NCBI RefSeq assembly: GCF_030463565.1
Contig: NC_134651.1
Span: 12,784,734 to 12,848,733 of the forward strand
DNA: 64,000 nt
Direction: 5' to 3'
DNA from: Pelecanus crispus
Lineage: Eukaryota; Chordata; Aves; Pelecaniformes; Pelecanidae
Position numbers and translations under genes: made by a program. The notes beneath the pieces are model-generated. The model did not search any database, had not been told where the DNA came from, and saw only the letters and a program-made list of their open reading frames with translations. This document shows positions 36,900 to 47,499 of the stretch, piece after piece. Every line of letters begins with the position of its first letter. Position 1 is the first letter of the stretch.

Positions 36900-37690
36900 C
36901 CCTTGCCCAAAGCCGAGCGCCCCATGTCCCTACCAGCCAGCACCCCCCAGAGCCCCCCTGCCCCCATGCCAGCGCCACGGGCACCGCGCTGGGAGAGAGG
37001 TCCCGGGGAGGGACCCTGGCTGAGCCCGCAGGGCTGTGTGAGGTGCCCCTCGTGTGCCTCCAGCCGAAGCCCACCCACCTGCCTCCAGCCCCCGTGACGG
37101 GCACCCCTCTGGCCCCACAGCGGGTGCCCTGTCCCCTGCACCCCCAGCGCCAGCCCCCACAGCCATCCCAGCGGCCCCCAATGTCCCCCCAGCGCCAGCC
37201 GCCCCAGCCCCCCGGGCCCACCACATGCCCCAGCGCCGGCCCCCCCGGTGCCCCCACGCTCCCCACCGACGCCCCCCTACCAGCGCGCCGCGGCCGCACG
37301 CAGCTCCGCAGCCCGGCCCGGCCCCGCCTCGCTGCCGCCAACGCCAACGGGGCGGCGGGCGGAGCCGCTGCGTGTCGGCCCGGGGGGGGGCAGGAAGGGA
37401 CCGGCCACGCCCCGGGAAACCGCGCCCGGAACCTCCGTTCCGGCTCGCAACGGGCCGCCCCCCGCCGCTGCCGGGCTGGTCGAGGGCGCGGCGGGGCTCG
37501 GCGCTCGGAGCGGGGCGGGCAGCAGCGGAGCTTTGCTGCTGCGGCCCTTCACGTGTCAAATATAAACGCTGGGGGTTATGGAAGGAGGGAGCCGAGCACC
37601 CCTAGAGCAGAGCAGGGCAGGGCAGGGCAGAGGGGGCTCTATGCCGGCGGCGGTGCGGGAATACCGGGCTGTGGCGCTTCAGCAGCTCCC
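36900..37690 (-). promoter_or_regulatory. CpG-rich block, likely PCYT1A promoter and first exon
   Basis: CpG becomes dense, with GGGCGG boxes and long G/C runs, in the expected place between PCYT1A and DYNLT2B, both on the - strand. At its right edge the - strand reads a TATA-like TTTATATTTG followed by a CACGTG E-box (37550-37555). The 367-codon proline-rich frame on the + strand here is compositional. The transcription start is not determined. Confidence 0.55.
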
Positions 37691-37699
37691 TGAGCTTTC

Positions 37700-39406
37700 T
37701 CCAGGGAAAACACCGCACCCATTACCCGGTCCAGGCCACGGCCAAAGGTGACTGGAGCCGAGCGCTCGCAGGCTCAAACCTGCTTTGTACAACACCTTGC
37801 TGTTAAAAGCCTCCAAAACAGAGCGAGCGCAAGGCGAGAAATTGTGATTTAATCACCGTGACTTAATAAAAGTGTCAAAGCGAGTCTGAGGGCATATACT
37901 ATCTCCTGGCAAGCGTCTTTATGCGGAGGGTTTCACTGTTCCCCAAAACTCGCGCTCCTGGGGTCACACACAAACCGAACGGCGCCACTGCGGCCTCTCT
38001 GCAGCTCCCTTAACGAGTGACAGCCACAGCAGCGACAAAGCAATCAGGGAAGCCACCCTCTACTTCCCATCAGAGGAAAATGAGAGGAGGCCGCTTTCAG
38101 ACAAACATAATAGAGAAACAGGAGCGTGCTGCCTCCAGGATTGTAGCTGAAAGAGTCGTTCTAGAAGATGCATCGTAGTTTGTTACTTCCCTGCTTTCCA
38201 AGAGCTTCACGGACAGCGTGAGTTCTGCTCTAACGGTGAGGGTAAGATTCAGGATTCACCTCACCCAACTTCAGCACTCTAAAAGCCATTCACACCGCTG
38301 AAATTGTTCAGCTGTGTTTGCTTCTCGGTCAGCACAGAGAGAACAGGCGCCACCACACAGCAACCCATCCCATCATCTGATGGGCACCTGAGACCCACTC
38401 CGGTGGCACCCAATCTCTCAGGAACCACCTGATCCTCTAACTTTTGGGGAGATGAGACACTTTAGTGCTCTTTTTCTGATCTACAGCAGCCTTTTCTACT
38501 GCTCCTTTCCAAGGCTGGAGTCCTAACAAATTTGGGCTCCAAACATCCACCCTCATATCCCAAAACAATTACAGAGAGGCAAAGATTGAGAAAGCACTGC
38601 AGTATCTACCGAAGAGGGCAATTAGCAGTGACGCCGCACAGCGTCCACCGGTGCCCAATTGCACCAAACCGAGAAGGAGTTACAGCAGGGAGGAGTTTTG
38701 GCAGTCAGTGGGGTGTGCAGGCCGCTGGCCTGACCTAATGTCCTAAATACCTTGCCTTTCTATCAGTTAATATCATCTCATGTGACACTTAGCTGGGATT
38801 CACAGCCCAAATCTTACAGAGAGTCACAGGAACAAATCTGGATAACCAGAATATGAGGTTGGCTTTATGGGTTAATTTACAAAGAATCCTCAGAAAACGC
38901 TCATCTGAGAAGCACAGACAAGTGATCAAGGCTAGTGCATCTTGTAGAGTGGATGAAAAGGACAAAGGGTGAAAATGGCAAGGGTCAACCCGCAGGAGAG
39001 GAAGTATTAAATACATAGATTTATGATGTTACATTCTTATAGATATTTCATTCATTCCAGAAAATGAACAGAAATAAAAGCAACAGAATCCTTTCAAGAC
39101 AGAAGTTGAGTTTGCCTTAAAAACAATGGCTATAGGCAATACACTTTTTTAGGACAAAACCAACACGCTATATAAAAACAAAGGGCAATTTAAATAAAGG
39201 ATATAATAATATTGTGCTTAAAGCTATATCGATATCCACAAGGAAGAAGGAATGTTGTAGTGTGCAGAACAGGTATAGAACATGCTTTGTAGAGCTGTTA
39301 TTTTGTTAGGTACTAAAGGAAGAACGTGATGCTTTTGTGTACTTAACAAAAAATACCCTAAAGCGTTCTCCCCCACCTCTCTCCTTCTGTGCAACATTTA
39401 CCGTCT
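37700..39406. other. Interval between PCYT1A promoter and DYNLT2B stop
   Basis: No coding exon is supported. The part nearest 39.4 kb must hold the 3' UTR of DYNLT2B. I did not find a clean reverse-strand AATAAA close to its stop, so a variant signal or a longer UTR is likely. Confidence 0.45.
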
Positions 39407-42400
39407 TCAATAGTAGAAGCAGCCAAATGCAGCTACCACACAAAACAGGCTGTCCTGGGGAAGAGAGACAGGTTCCATGTTAGTGAAGGCAAGCTCTTTG
39501 CTAGCCTAACTGAAAAGGCCAACCTAAGGGAACATTTAGACTAGAGCATAACCTTATATTGTAACATATTGCATTTTTCTGTCTTTTAGTTAGTTTCTTA
39601 TTCACCTCAGTTGTGGTGTAACCCAGGTCAGTGTGTCTGAATACCAGAAGTGCCTCAATTTACTCCATCCACACACCCACAGGTGTCTAGGTGCCAGTTT
39701 AAAAGAAAATAAAAATAAAATAATAATAAAACCTTGACTTTTGCTCAGTCCTGGATTCCAGCCATACTCCATGACAGCAGTTCACCAAAGCATATAAGAA
39801 AAGACTTTATCTCTTGTGCTTCCTCTCCCCACCTGTAAAATGGTGGGACTATGACAGTACCGTATGACCTACTCAGGAAGTAAGTTTTACTATGTTGGAC
39901 AGTATATCTAAGAATGTTTTGTGAATGAGGACATAAATCATACTGTTTCAATAAGTCTTGGTTCCTTCCTTCTAGTAGTTGGTTTTTTTTCTGCTCCGTA
40001 TTTAAGGTGACTGTGCCTCTCATACAGAAGCAAGTAGCTTTACACTTTCCCATGGTATAACAGCCGGTACTTACATTCATGAATACATCGTGAGCATAGC
40101 TGTCAGTGTCAGCATCCCAGAAACATCGTGCAGCCATACTAGACAAAGGAGACAGAGTGGAGCCATTACCCACAGAGTTTATGTGTAAGGACCTAAGTGA
40201 TCACAGATACTTTCCTCGAAAAGCAAACTGGGCTTCCTTTAAAGATAAAGGAAATGGGAAGCATTCTCCTGAATCCTGAGCCTAGATCCCCACTGCTGAA
40301 TTCCACTGCATGCTGTAACCCCCTCCGTAAGTGGATCAAGCTCCCTCTTCAAACTCATCAGCTATCAACCCTGCCACCTCCACTGTGCAGCAGGGCTTGA
40401 AACCTCATTGCTATGGTGCTTACGAATCTTTGACTTCTGGCCTATGCATATCGGTGGCTAATTTAGCTTATTTGTTCTTGTCCTTCACCTCCTGCACCCT
40501 CGTGGTACACACTCCCGACTTATTTATAGGGAGCTATCGTATTCCTTGGCAGACGTCGTGTTACTAGACCATGAGCTAAGCTCTTCTAGTCCTTTTGTAT
40601 CTATACTCCCTGTTCCCCAACCATGCTGCTGACTTTTTTCTACACCTCCTTCAGTCCAAGTCTTACCTTGAAGACAAGCAAGTGGACTGTAACAGGACAT
40701 TGCAATGTATGACGACTTGTCCTAAGATTGTTGAATTTCATCCTTTTTTCTATTACCTTAGCCCTCAGGGTTATTCTGCTTTTTTTTCAGTCCAATATTC
40801 CACTTTGCCTCTGGAATACCCTGGTTATCCAGTATTTTGCATTAAGAATGTTAGGGATCATGCTTCAGTCTTGCCTCCTGCCTATTGCAAACCAGAGAAT
40901 TTCCCCAATTGCTCTGTCAGTCTGTCAGCCCACTCTTGCTGGTCTTCATGTTTCAAACCAGAACACCTCATTGTGGTACAGTGCTTCTGGAGCAGCCTGC
41001 CTGCAGACAGACATTCCTGACAAAAGCCTGACCAGCAGGTACAGCTATTCCTTCCTGACCTCCAGAACATTGAGGCAGCAGATCTGATTACAGCTCTGCT
41101 GCACTTATCTTCTGCTGGAATACCAGGCACAATAATAAAGATAAGCCCAGCAGATAAAGCACGTAAAACTTATGGGCTGTTCTCTTTTGTCTTCTCCCTT
41201 ACTCGCTAGTAATGGAAAGCTACAGCCCACTACTGCAGCCAAGAGGAATTCTTTTGTCTGACTGCAGGCATCTGGAGCTAGACTGCAAGTGCTCAGCACT
41301 CACAGTCTAGGCTCAATTCCCATGACAGTACTGCATGGGGATTATAGAAATTTAAACTTCTGAAAAATGCCTACCTGGGGGGATTAAATACAAATGAAGT
41401 ACTTATGGAAACCTGGCTTTAGACACAAGCGAGTTACTATGGCCCTTGTGCTCCAGCAGGGCCTTGAGAATGGACCAGGTGTGTGCTCTAGTTCCTCATG
41501 AACACAACGTAAAATGCCTTTCTGCAACACTCCTCACAAATGCTTTTCAGCATTCCAGCTTGCTAAGAACCACCATACAGCCAATTATCACCGGGTAATT
41601 CAATCAGCTGCAGTCCAAACCCTCACAGAAAAGAAAGTGCTTTACAGTTTATCATCTGCAGAGAGATCTTTGTACCTAGGAAAGTTGGAAGCAGCTCACA
41701 AACAAACAAAAAAACCCCAACCAACAGAAATGACAGAAATACAATTAGAAAATGCAAAACTTACTTCACTCCTTCTCCTCTCTGCTCTCCAATCACAACC
41801 TGCACCACCATTTTGTACCTGTCAAATCCCTCCTCTGGAGAGAGAGAAAAAAAATAATAGTGAGAGCAACAACTTGTTTAAAATACGAGCCCAAAACAGG
41901 ACCCAGAAAGCTAAAGATTTCTGGTTACAAAGGAAGTGTCCTGTACAAGTCCATGCAATTGGCAAAGTGGACAGACTGCCTTGTGGCTTCATTTTCCTAG
42001 GTACAGAGTACCACCGTCTTATTGGGTTAAAGGGTGAACAGGGTATTTGGCATCCGTCAAAACATGCATCTAAGGCAGAAGATACCCCTGAACAGCCACT
42101 CTATATGTCAGCATTCTACTTTGACAACTTTCAAGAACTCAACACATGGAAAGAATGTAAATAAGGCTGCTGGTGGACAAAATCCAATCTGAAAAAAATT
42201 GGCTTATCTTAAAACTGTTCTGATGCAAAGGTATTGTAGAGATTCTTCTGCCACATAGGTGTTTCCTTTGCTTCTGAGCGGGGATAAAAGGCCACATAGA
42301 AGCATACGTAGGTCTGTGTTATGTGTCTGCAAAGATATGCGGTTGTTTTACAATAGTAAAGAAATACCTTTGGGGCACAGGCCAGATCCAATCAGGCCAT

Positions 42401-44220
42401 GGCAACATTCCAGAAGCCAAATCAGAACAAGCATGTTTAAAATAAAATATAGATCCTAATACCCGTCTTCAACAAAGCAGTGTCCTGGGAAGACTCCAGT
42501 GCACTGTTTCCACTGGAGGACTGAACACAATGTGCTGGGTCTGGTAACATCCACCATGTCAATGTTTATCAGAGATGCCAGCTGATACAACGGCCGCACC
42601 CAGCCAGTCTTGCTTCAGGCTACTGGGAGTGTGTTTACAAATCACTGAAGCCAAGCCCTGTGCATATTAGCTCGGCATCAACACGTGCTGAGACTACAGC
42701 TGCTGCTGGTTTTAAAGCAGATGCGTAACTCTGGGAGAAGCATAAATCTACAGTTCCTGCTGAGGGTGACGGTAGGTCTGTGCCACCGTGTCAGGCCAGC
42801 CCAGCAGATGGAGCACCAGCCTGTCCCCAGGAAGAAGGCAAAAAAAAAAAAGTGACTGTGCCAACCCACATCTGTGTGCTTGTTCCAGCACTGAACACAG
42901 AAAACACCTGCTGGAGCCTGAAGTTTAGTTCTTGAACTCAAAAACGTTGGAGGGCATCCTGCACATCCATGACCTTTTTCCAGTGCTGTAAGGCTGCAGT
43001 CACACCCCTCCTTGGCTGACTGTGCTCCTAACTCTCTCCCTCTTTGCTGCTCCCATTCAGCCTTGTTCTGATCTCCGTGCTATTCCACTCTGACCCAACG
43101 CTGATCTAACTTGAAACAGAAAAAAAGCAGGAATTGTTCTGTTTATTGAAGCAAGATACAGTGAAGCACCACTTCTTTCTCTCTAGCGCAGCTTCTTTCC
43201 CCCTGCAGCCCCTCCAGGGCTGACATCCCACACCAGCCAGTCTATATGAAAACATATCTTGTCTGCTTGAATTAGGTTTCTAGTTCTGCAGGAGAGGAAC
43301 GTATCTATATAGGCCAGAATGTTTCATAACGGTAGACTTGAGTCAGTCAACAGGAAAGCCATAGATTTCAAAAATAAAGGAGGAAAGAAGGATTTTGTCA
43401 AAGGGAGAGGACACAGTAAGAAAAGAAATTACTTCCCCAGCAAACCTCCTTACCTTTCAGTCTGTCTTTTATTGTCTCTGATAAAGATTTTGTAAGCTGA
43501 GGCATTTCTTCTGGGATATACTGTACATTGGCCAGCTTCTCCTTCAGTATCGCATGGATGCATTCTTTTACTGTGGACGATTTAAATCTATCAGGGCAAA
43601 AAAACAGCAACAGAAGGCCCAGAAAGTTCACACAACGTGTAGAAACATACATAACCCCACCTGGGAAAATTTAGCTTTCACATATTAAAAAAAAAATGAC
43701 AAATGAAAAACCATGGGGAAAAAAAGCCCAGCTAAGATGGAGACACTTAACCAGCCCTGGTAAAAGCCCAACACCTGTAAACACAGGTGTGAAACCAGTC
43801 CTACTAGAGGTTGCCCCTTCAGCAGCATCCCCCACCCGTGCTCCCCTTGCCTCTCCACCCACATCCCCCTAAATCTCCTGTCAAAGTTGGTTTGGGAGCC
43901 CAGTGGCCCCCCAATCCCCAAACCTCCGGGGGCTCCCCCATTCCCAATACCTGCACCCAGCCCCATGCCAGCGCCGCCATGCCGAGGGACCCCCTCCCCG
44001 ACAGCCCCACCGCAGCTCCCACCTCCCCAGGGCCGCCCCACGACTCCCCCAGACCCAAAGCCCCCAGGGCACCCCGCCCGCAGCACCCCCCTCCCTCCCT
44101 CCCCGGAGCCCCCAGGACCAGCACCCCCAGAGCCCCAGCCCCCCCGGCTCACCGGCGCTGCAGGCCGGGCCGCAGGCTGTACGTGTTGCCGGCCCCATCG
44201 TCCGGGCCCAGCTCGCCCAT
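39407..44220 (-). CDS. DYNLT2B: Dynein light chain Tctex-type 2B
   Basis: This is a Tctex-type light chain (TCTEX1D2), a subunit of cytoplasmic dynein-2, the motor for retrograde intraflagellar transport in cilia. Five exons in transcript order: 44220-44153, 43587-43454, 41834-41765, 40138-40075 and 39454-39407. Phases agree and give 127 residues; the human protein is about 142, longer mainly at the N-terminus. The protein opens MGELGPDDGAGNTYSLRPG. Diagnostic stretches are VKECIHAILKEKLANV, EEMPQLTKSLSETIKD, GFDRYKMVVQVVIGEQRGEG, RCFWDADTDSYAHDVFMN and the C-terminal DSLFCVVAAFGCFYY, which make up the Tctex-1 fold. The start lies in a CpG-rich promoter with an RFX X-box 33 bases upstream, as expected for a cilia gene. 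It follows PCYT1A in the same order and strand as at human 3q29. Confidence 0.97.
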
Positions 44221-44420
44221 GGCCGCAGTCCCCCGCAGGCCGCCCCGGCGTTGGTTACCCCGGCAACCCCCGCCACTTCCGCCTCCCGGCCGCGGCGCGT
44301 CACGGGGCGCCACCGTGCGTCACGGCGCCGCGCGCCGCCCCGCGCCTGGCGCGGAGGGCTCGCGCGTGGCGGTGGGTGCGGACCTACAGGGGCGGGGGGG
44401 TGCGGGCCCGGGACGGGGGG
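43970..44420 (-). promoter_or_regulatory. CpG-rich promoter block of DYNLT2B
   Basis: CpG-dense sequence spans the first exon and upstream flank of DYNLT2B and includes CRE-like TGCGTCAC pieces near 44,314. The long Pro/Arg-rich frames on both strands here are products of composition, not genes. Confidence 0.6.
44254..44267. promoter_or_regulatory. RFX-type X-box upstream of DYNLT2B
   Basis: GTTACCCCGGCAAC is a near-perfect X-box: two inverted half sites, GTTACC and GGCAAC, separated by CC. RFX transcription factors bind such sites in promoters of ciliary genes. It lies 33 bases upstream of the DYNLT2B ATG. It was found by eye; binding is inferred from the motif and the gene's role. Confidence 0.65.
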
Positions 44421-44439
44421 TGTATTTGTGACATTTGTC

Positions 44440-44456
44440 TTTTTTTTTTTTTTTTT
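44440..44456. repeat. Poly(T) run of 17
   Basis: A homopolymer T run on the + strand lies about 220 bases upstream of the DYNLT2B start, followed by AT-rich sequence. It could be the reverse-complement tail of a small retroposon; no body was identified. Confidence 0.5.
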
Positions 44457-44459
44457 GAC

Positions 44460-47332
44460 ATTTTTTGCAATTAAAAGGCAATAAAATAATCGGTTAATAA
44501 ATGGCAAACAATTGCAGTAATAATTGTAGTTGTACATAAAGGGTTTGCTGAGCCTGCTGCCTGGGGAGGCGAGTGTGGCGAGGGATGGGGAGAGATTGCT
44601 GCTCCTCGCCGGGCAAGACGGCCTCACATCGCCGGGTGCTTCCCCGCGCCCTCCAACCGCCCCAAATTTGGCAGCTGTAGCAGCCGGGCCCCTGCCCGCT
44701 GCCTCGCCCGGGGCTCTCTGGGCTGCAGCGGCTGCGGACGGGGGCCCGCGCTGCGGCTGCCAGCGGGGCACAGGGGTCCCCGTGCCCAGCCAGGGCTTTG
44801 CAAGCCCACGGCCTCAGCCAGAGCGGGGCTGCCTTGGAGCCCAGCCCCAGCCCCAGGCCCCAGGAGCCTTGCCGGGAGCGCCCGGCTGCTGCAGGGGCAG
44901 CGGGTGCAGGTGGGCGAGAGCGCAGCCTGAAATCATTTCCACTACAAAACATATCCCCCCAACGCCTGTTGCCGCGCTCCCTTCCATCTGGGCCGCGCAT
45001 CCCAACCATCAGCACAGAGATCCCAGCCTTGCTCCAGGGACTTCCTAAATCTTCCAGAAAGGCCTAAAATTGTTCCCCAGTACCCTCTCCCCTGTCACAC
45101 CCTTGCGCTCTTTTCTCTGTCCGCAGCTGCTGTCTCTCCTAAGGAAGGCCGGCGAGCGACGGCTTGGGTATGACACAGCCCCCTCCTGACAAAGCTGACA
45201 TCCTGCTTCCTCCGCTGCTTATCTTGATGCAGCAATTTCCATCTCTGCGATCGCGCTGCTTACGTGCAGCGGCTGACACTGCCGAGAAAGGTCCCCTGGC
45301 ACTTCGAATGGAAACAGTGAGAAGGCGCAGCTAGTGCCGGCGCGGAGCGCGCTGCTGCTGGGGACGAGGGGCTGGGGGGCACCTGGGATTGGGGCTCTGC
45401 GGGCAGCACCCTGCCCGCAGAGCCCCAATCCCAGGTGCCCCCCAGGTGCAGGAGGGTGTGAAGTTGCATGAGGAGGCAGGAGGTACCTCTGCTGGGGTTT
45501 TGCTCGGGATGCACGGATGCGTCCCAAGTGGCACCAGGTCCTGCCCCACCTGCTCAGAGTGCAGGTGGGTTGCCGAGACCCTGAGCAGCAGTAGCAACTC
45601 CTGATTTCCACAGGCTTTAGCAGCACCGCTCGTTAGAGATGATCCATCAAAGCCCTTAGTACCGCCGGGCTGGGCATCAGCTGCCATAGCAGATGTGGCA
45701 GTGGCCCCATGCCATACCCATGTGGCACCTTCGCATCGCAGTTATCATTGCCCTGCCCAGGCCCTGCAGATTTCCGCTCGCTGAAGGAACAGTTTCATGC
45801 CTCCGCTCCATCCCTCTGCTTACTCGCTGCTTACTCATCCCCTGGGGCTGCTGTCTTTCCGCACAGGGTCAAGTTGTTGCTCATGCAAATCGTTTGCAGG
45901 GGCCTTCCTAATTTCTGAGAAGTATCTGAAAGACCTCAACGCTCTCTGTGTTTATTTGCAAACACTATTAACCGTTTCCTCTTCTTGCCCCAGCCTCCTG
46001 CCTGGGTCAGACCCACAGATGTGAATTCAGTTAAACCAATGGGGGAGGGATCTTTGGGAAACTGTGGGTTTCTCTTCCTCAGCATCTTTTCGTGGTAATT
46101 TCTGTTCCCCATCTTATTTGGGAAGCTTTACTTTCCCTGGGCTTTGAGGACATTCAGCTCTGGGCTTCAGCTGGCTACATCCAAGGTGTTTGGTCATTGC
46201 TTTCTTCTTCATCTTGCAAATTTTCAGTGCTCCTTAAATACCTCAGATGCTTTTAAGCCATTTTGGGACTGACCCTTTCAGGTGACTGCTCAGAATGATA
46301 GCTGTGTGCCCCGACAGTGATGGCTGCAGGAGACTGGGGCCTCGTCCGGGTCCCAGCCATGTTGGTGGGACCCTTGCCAACACATTGGGCCAGCTTCTTG
46401 TTGGGGAAAAAAAGGACATATTTGCCTCAGTGAAGTGATGTGACGTGCTTGGTGAAGTTTCTGTTGCTTAGTTTTGAAGAACAAACTGTTTTCTCACATA
46501 TTCCTCTTTCTCCTTCCTTTTTAGCCCCTCTTTTGCTCTTTCGGTGGCCAAATAGAAGAGGACTGCCCCATGCAATTCGCCATATTCCAGCTCAGAGAAA
46601 GAGAATTTATTTTTTTAAGCATCAAAGGACCTTTTCCAGCCCCCCCCAGCTAACCCCACCATGTGCCATCCACCCTGTTTGGGCTGGAGGGGATTTACCA
46701 GCATGAGTGGGAGCCACGGCATGGCTGGAACCAGGTGCAAGACCCAGCTGTTGGTTTGGCAGGGTGCAGGCAGGGCACAGGCAGGGCGCAAAGCCTGCCC
46801 AAAGCCTGGGGGCTGCTGTGGGGCCAGGGCCAGGCTCCTCCGTGATGCTGGTGCCCAGGGGATGTGCTGGGCTGGGGCATGGCACTGCTGCTCACCTCGC
46901 TTTCCCCTGCAGCAGCTTCCTGGCAGCGAGATGGATCTTTTCTTGTATTCTTTTCATCCTTTTTAATTTTTTTCAGCAAAAAGGGGAAAAACCCCCTCAT
47001 TTTCTCTCTTGCGATGGAGCAAACTTTCCATCAGCGTGCTGCCGGAGAGCTCCTGGCTCAGCCTCTCCTGCGGTTTCTGCTGCACGCTCCGCCGCTTTGT
47101 GAGCTCCCCGACACTTCCTGGCCGCACATGGCCTCATCCTGCACCCCAGGCAGCCTGGAAAGGCTCCGGTGTTGGTGCTGGTCCCCAGCCTGCTGGGGAA
47201 CAGCAGGGGAGCACTGGGGCGTGGGTTTCTGAAGGCACCTGAGCATCTGAAAACATTGCCGTACAGTCTGCATCTAGCCACCACTGGTTTCTAGTGGATG
47301 CAGCAGCCTCCCCACCCCAGGTACCAACTTAC
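44460..47332. other. Interval with no complete gene
   Basis: No gene could be completed here. The stretch holds the perfect inverted repeat at 45,372-45,445 and may hold further exons of the gene owning the exon at 47,333-47,493. One weak candidate ends at a GTGAGC donor on the - strand near 46,893, but its acceptor is not clear. Confidence 0.4.
45372..45445. repeat. Perfect 35-bp inverted repeat, 4-nt loop
   Basis: The arms 45,372-45,406 and 45,411-45,445 are exact reverse complements over 35 bases, separated by CACC. Transcribed, this would form a very stable GC-rich hairpin. It lies outside any exon I can support. No terminal repeats or target-site duplication are obvious around it. Confidence 0.85.
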
Positions 47333-47493
47333 CATTTCAAGCATGCGTTGGAAAGTTTGAGCAATTTGTGCTACGATTTTAATCAGAGCCCTCCGCTGCT
47401 GCGTGGAGCGGGGAAGATGAGCCAGTTTTTCCTGCCAATCCCTGGCTCGGTGAGTCGTGATCTCGGTGGTGATACCTGTCACATCTTCCGCCT
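47333..47493 (-). CDS. Isolated internal exon of an unrecognised gene
   Basis: This 161-nt exon has a good acceptor (TTTTGGTTTCTAG) and a consensus donor (ATG|GTAAGT) on the - strand. The frame is open throughout and ends in phase 0; the exon begins with the last two bases of a split codon. The 53 residues read AEDVTGITTEITTHRARDWQ, then a basic Gln-rich helical part with STQQRRALIKIVAQIAQTF, ending QRMLEM. The composition is that of an amphipathic helix or coiled coil, quite unlike the low-complexity chance frames nearby. I do not recognise the family. Neighbouring exons were not found in the surrounding 4 kb. It could belong to a small gene lying between DYNLT2B and PDCD1, or be a remnant of one. 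Confidence 0.45.
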
Positions 47494-47499
47494 CTAGAA

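Noticed and set aside
36590-37693. 367-codon proline-rich open frame on the + strand
   Set aside because: It lies in the CpG-rich promoter block, consists of repeated Pro/Ala/Arg words, and similar frames exist on the opposite strand. This is composition, not a gene.
43811-44771. Long Pro/Arg/Gly-rich frames on both strands around the DYNLT2B start
   Set aside because: They overlap the real first exon in other frames and reflect CpG-rich sequence.
46695-47000. Lys-rich - strand frame ending at a GTGAGC donor near 46,893
   Set aside because: The donor is acceptable but no good acceptor was found, and the peptide is low complexity. Considered as a partner of the orphan exon and left out.
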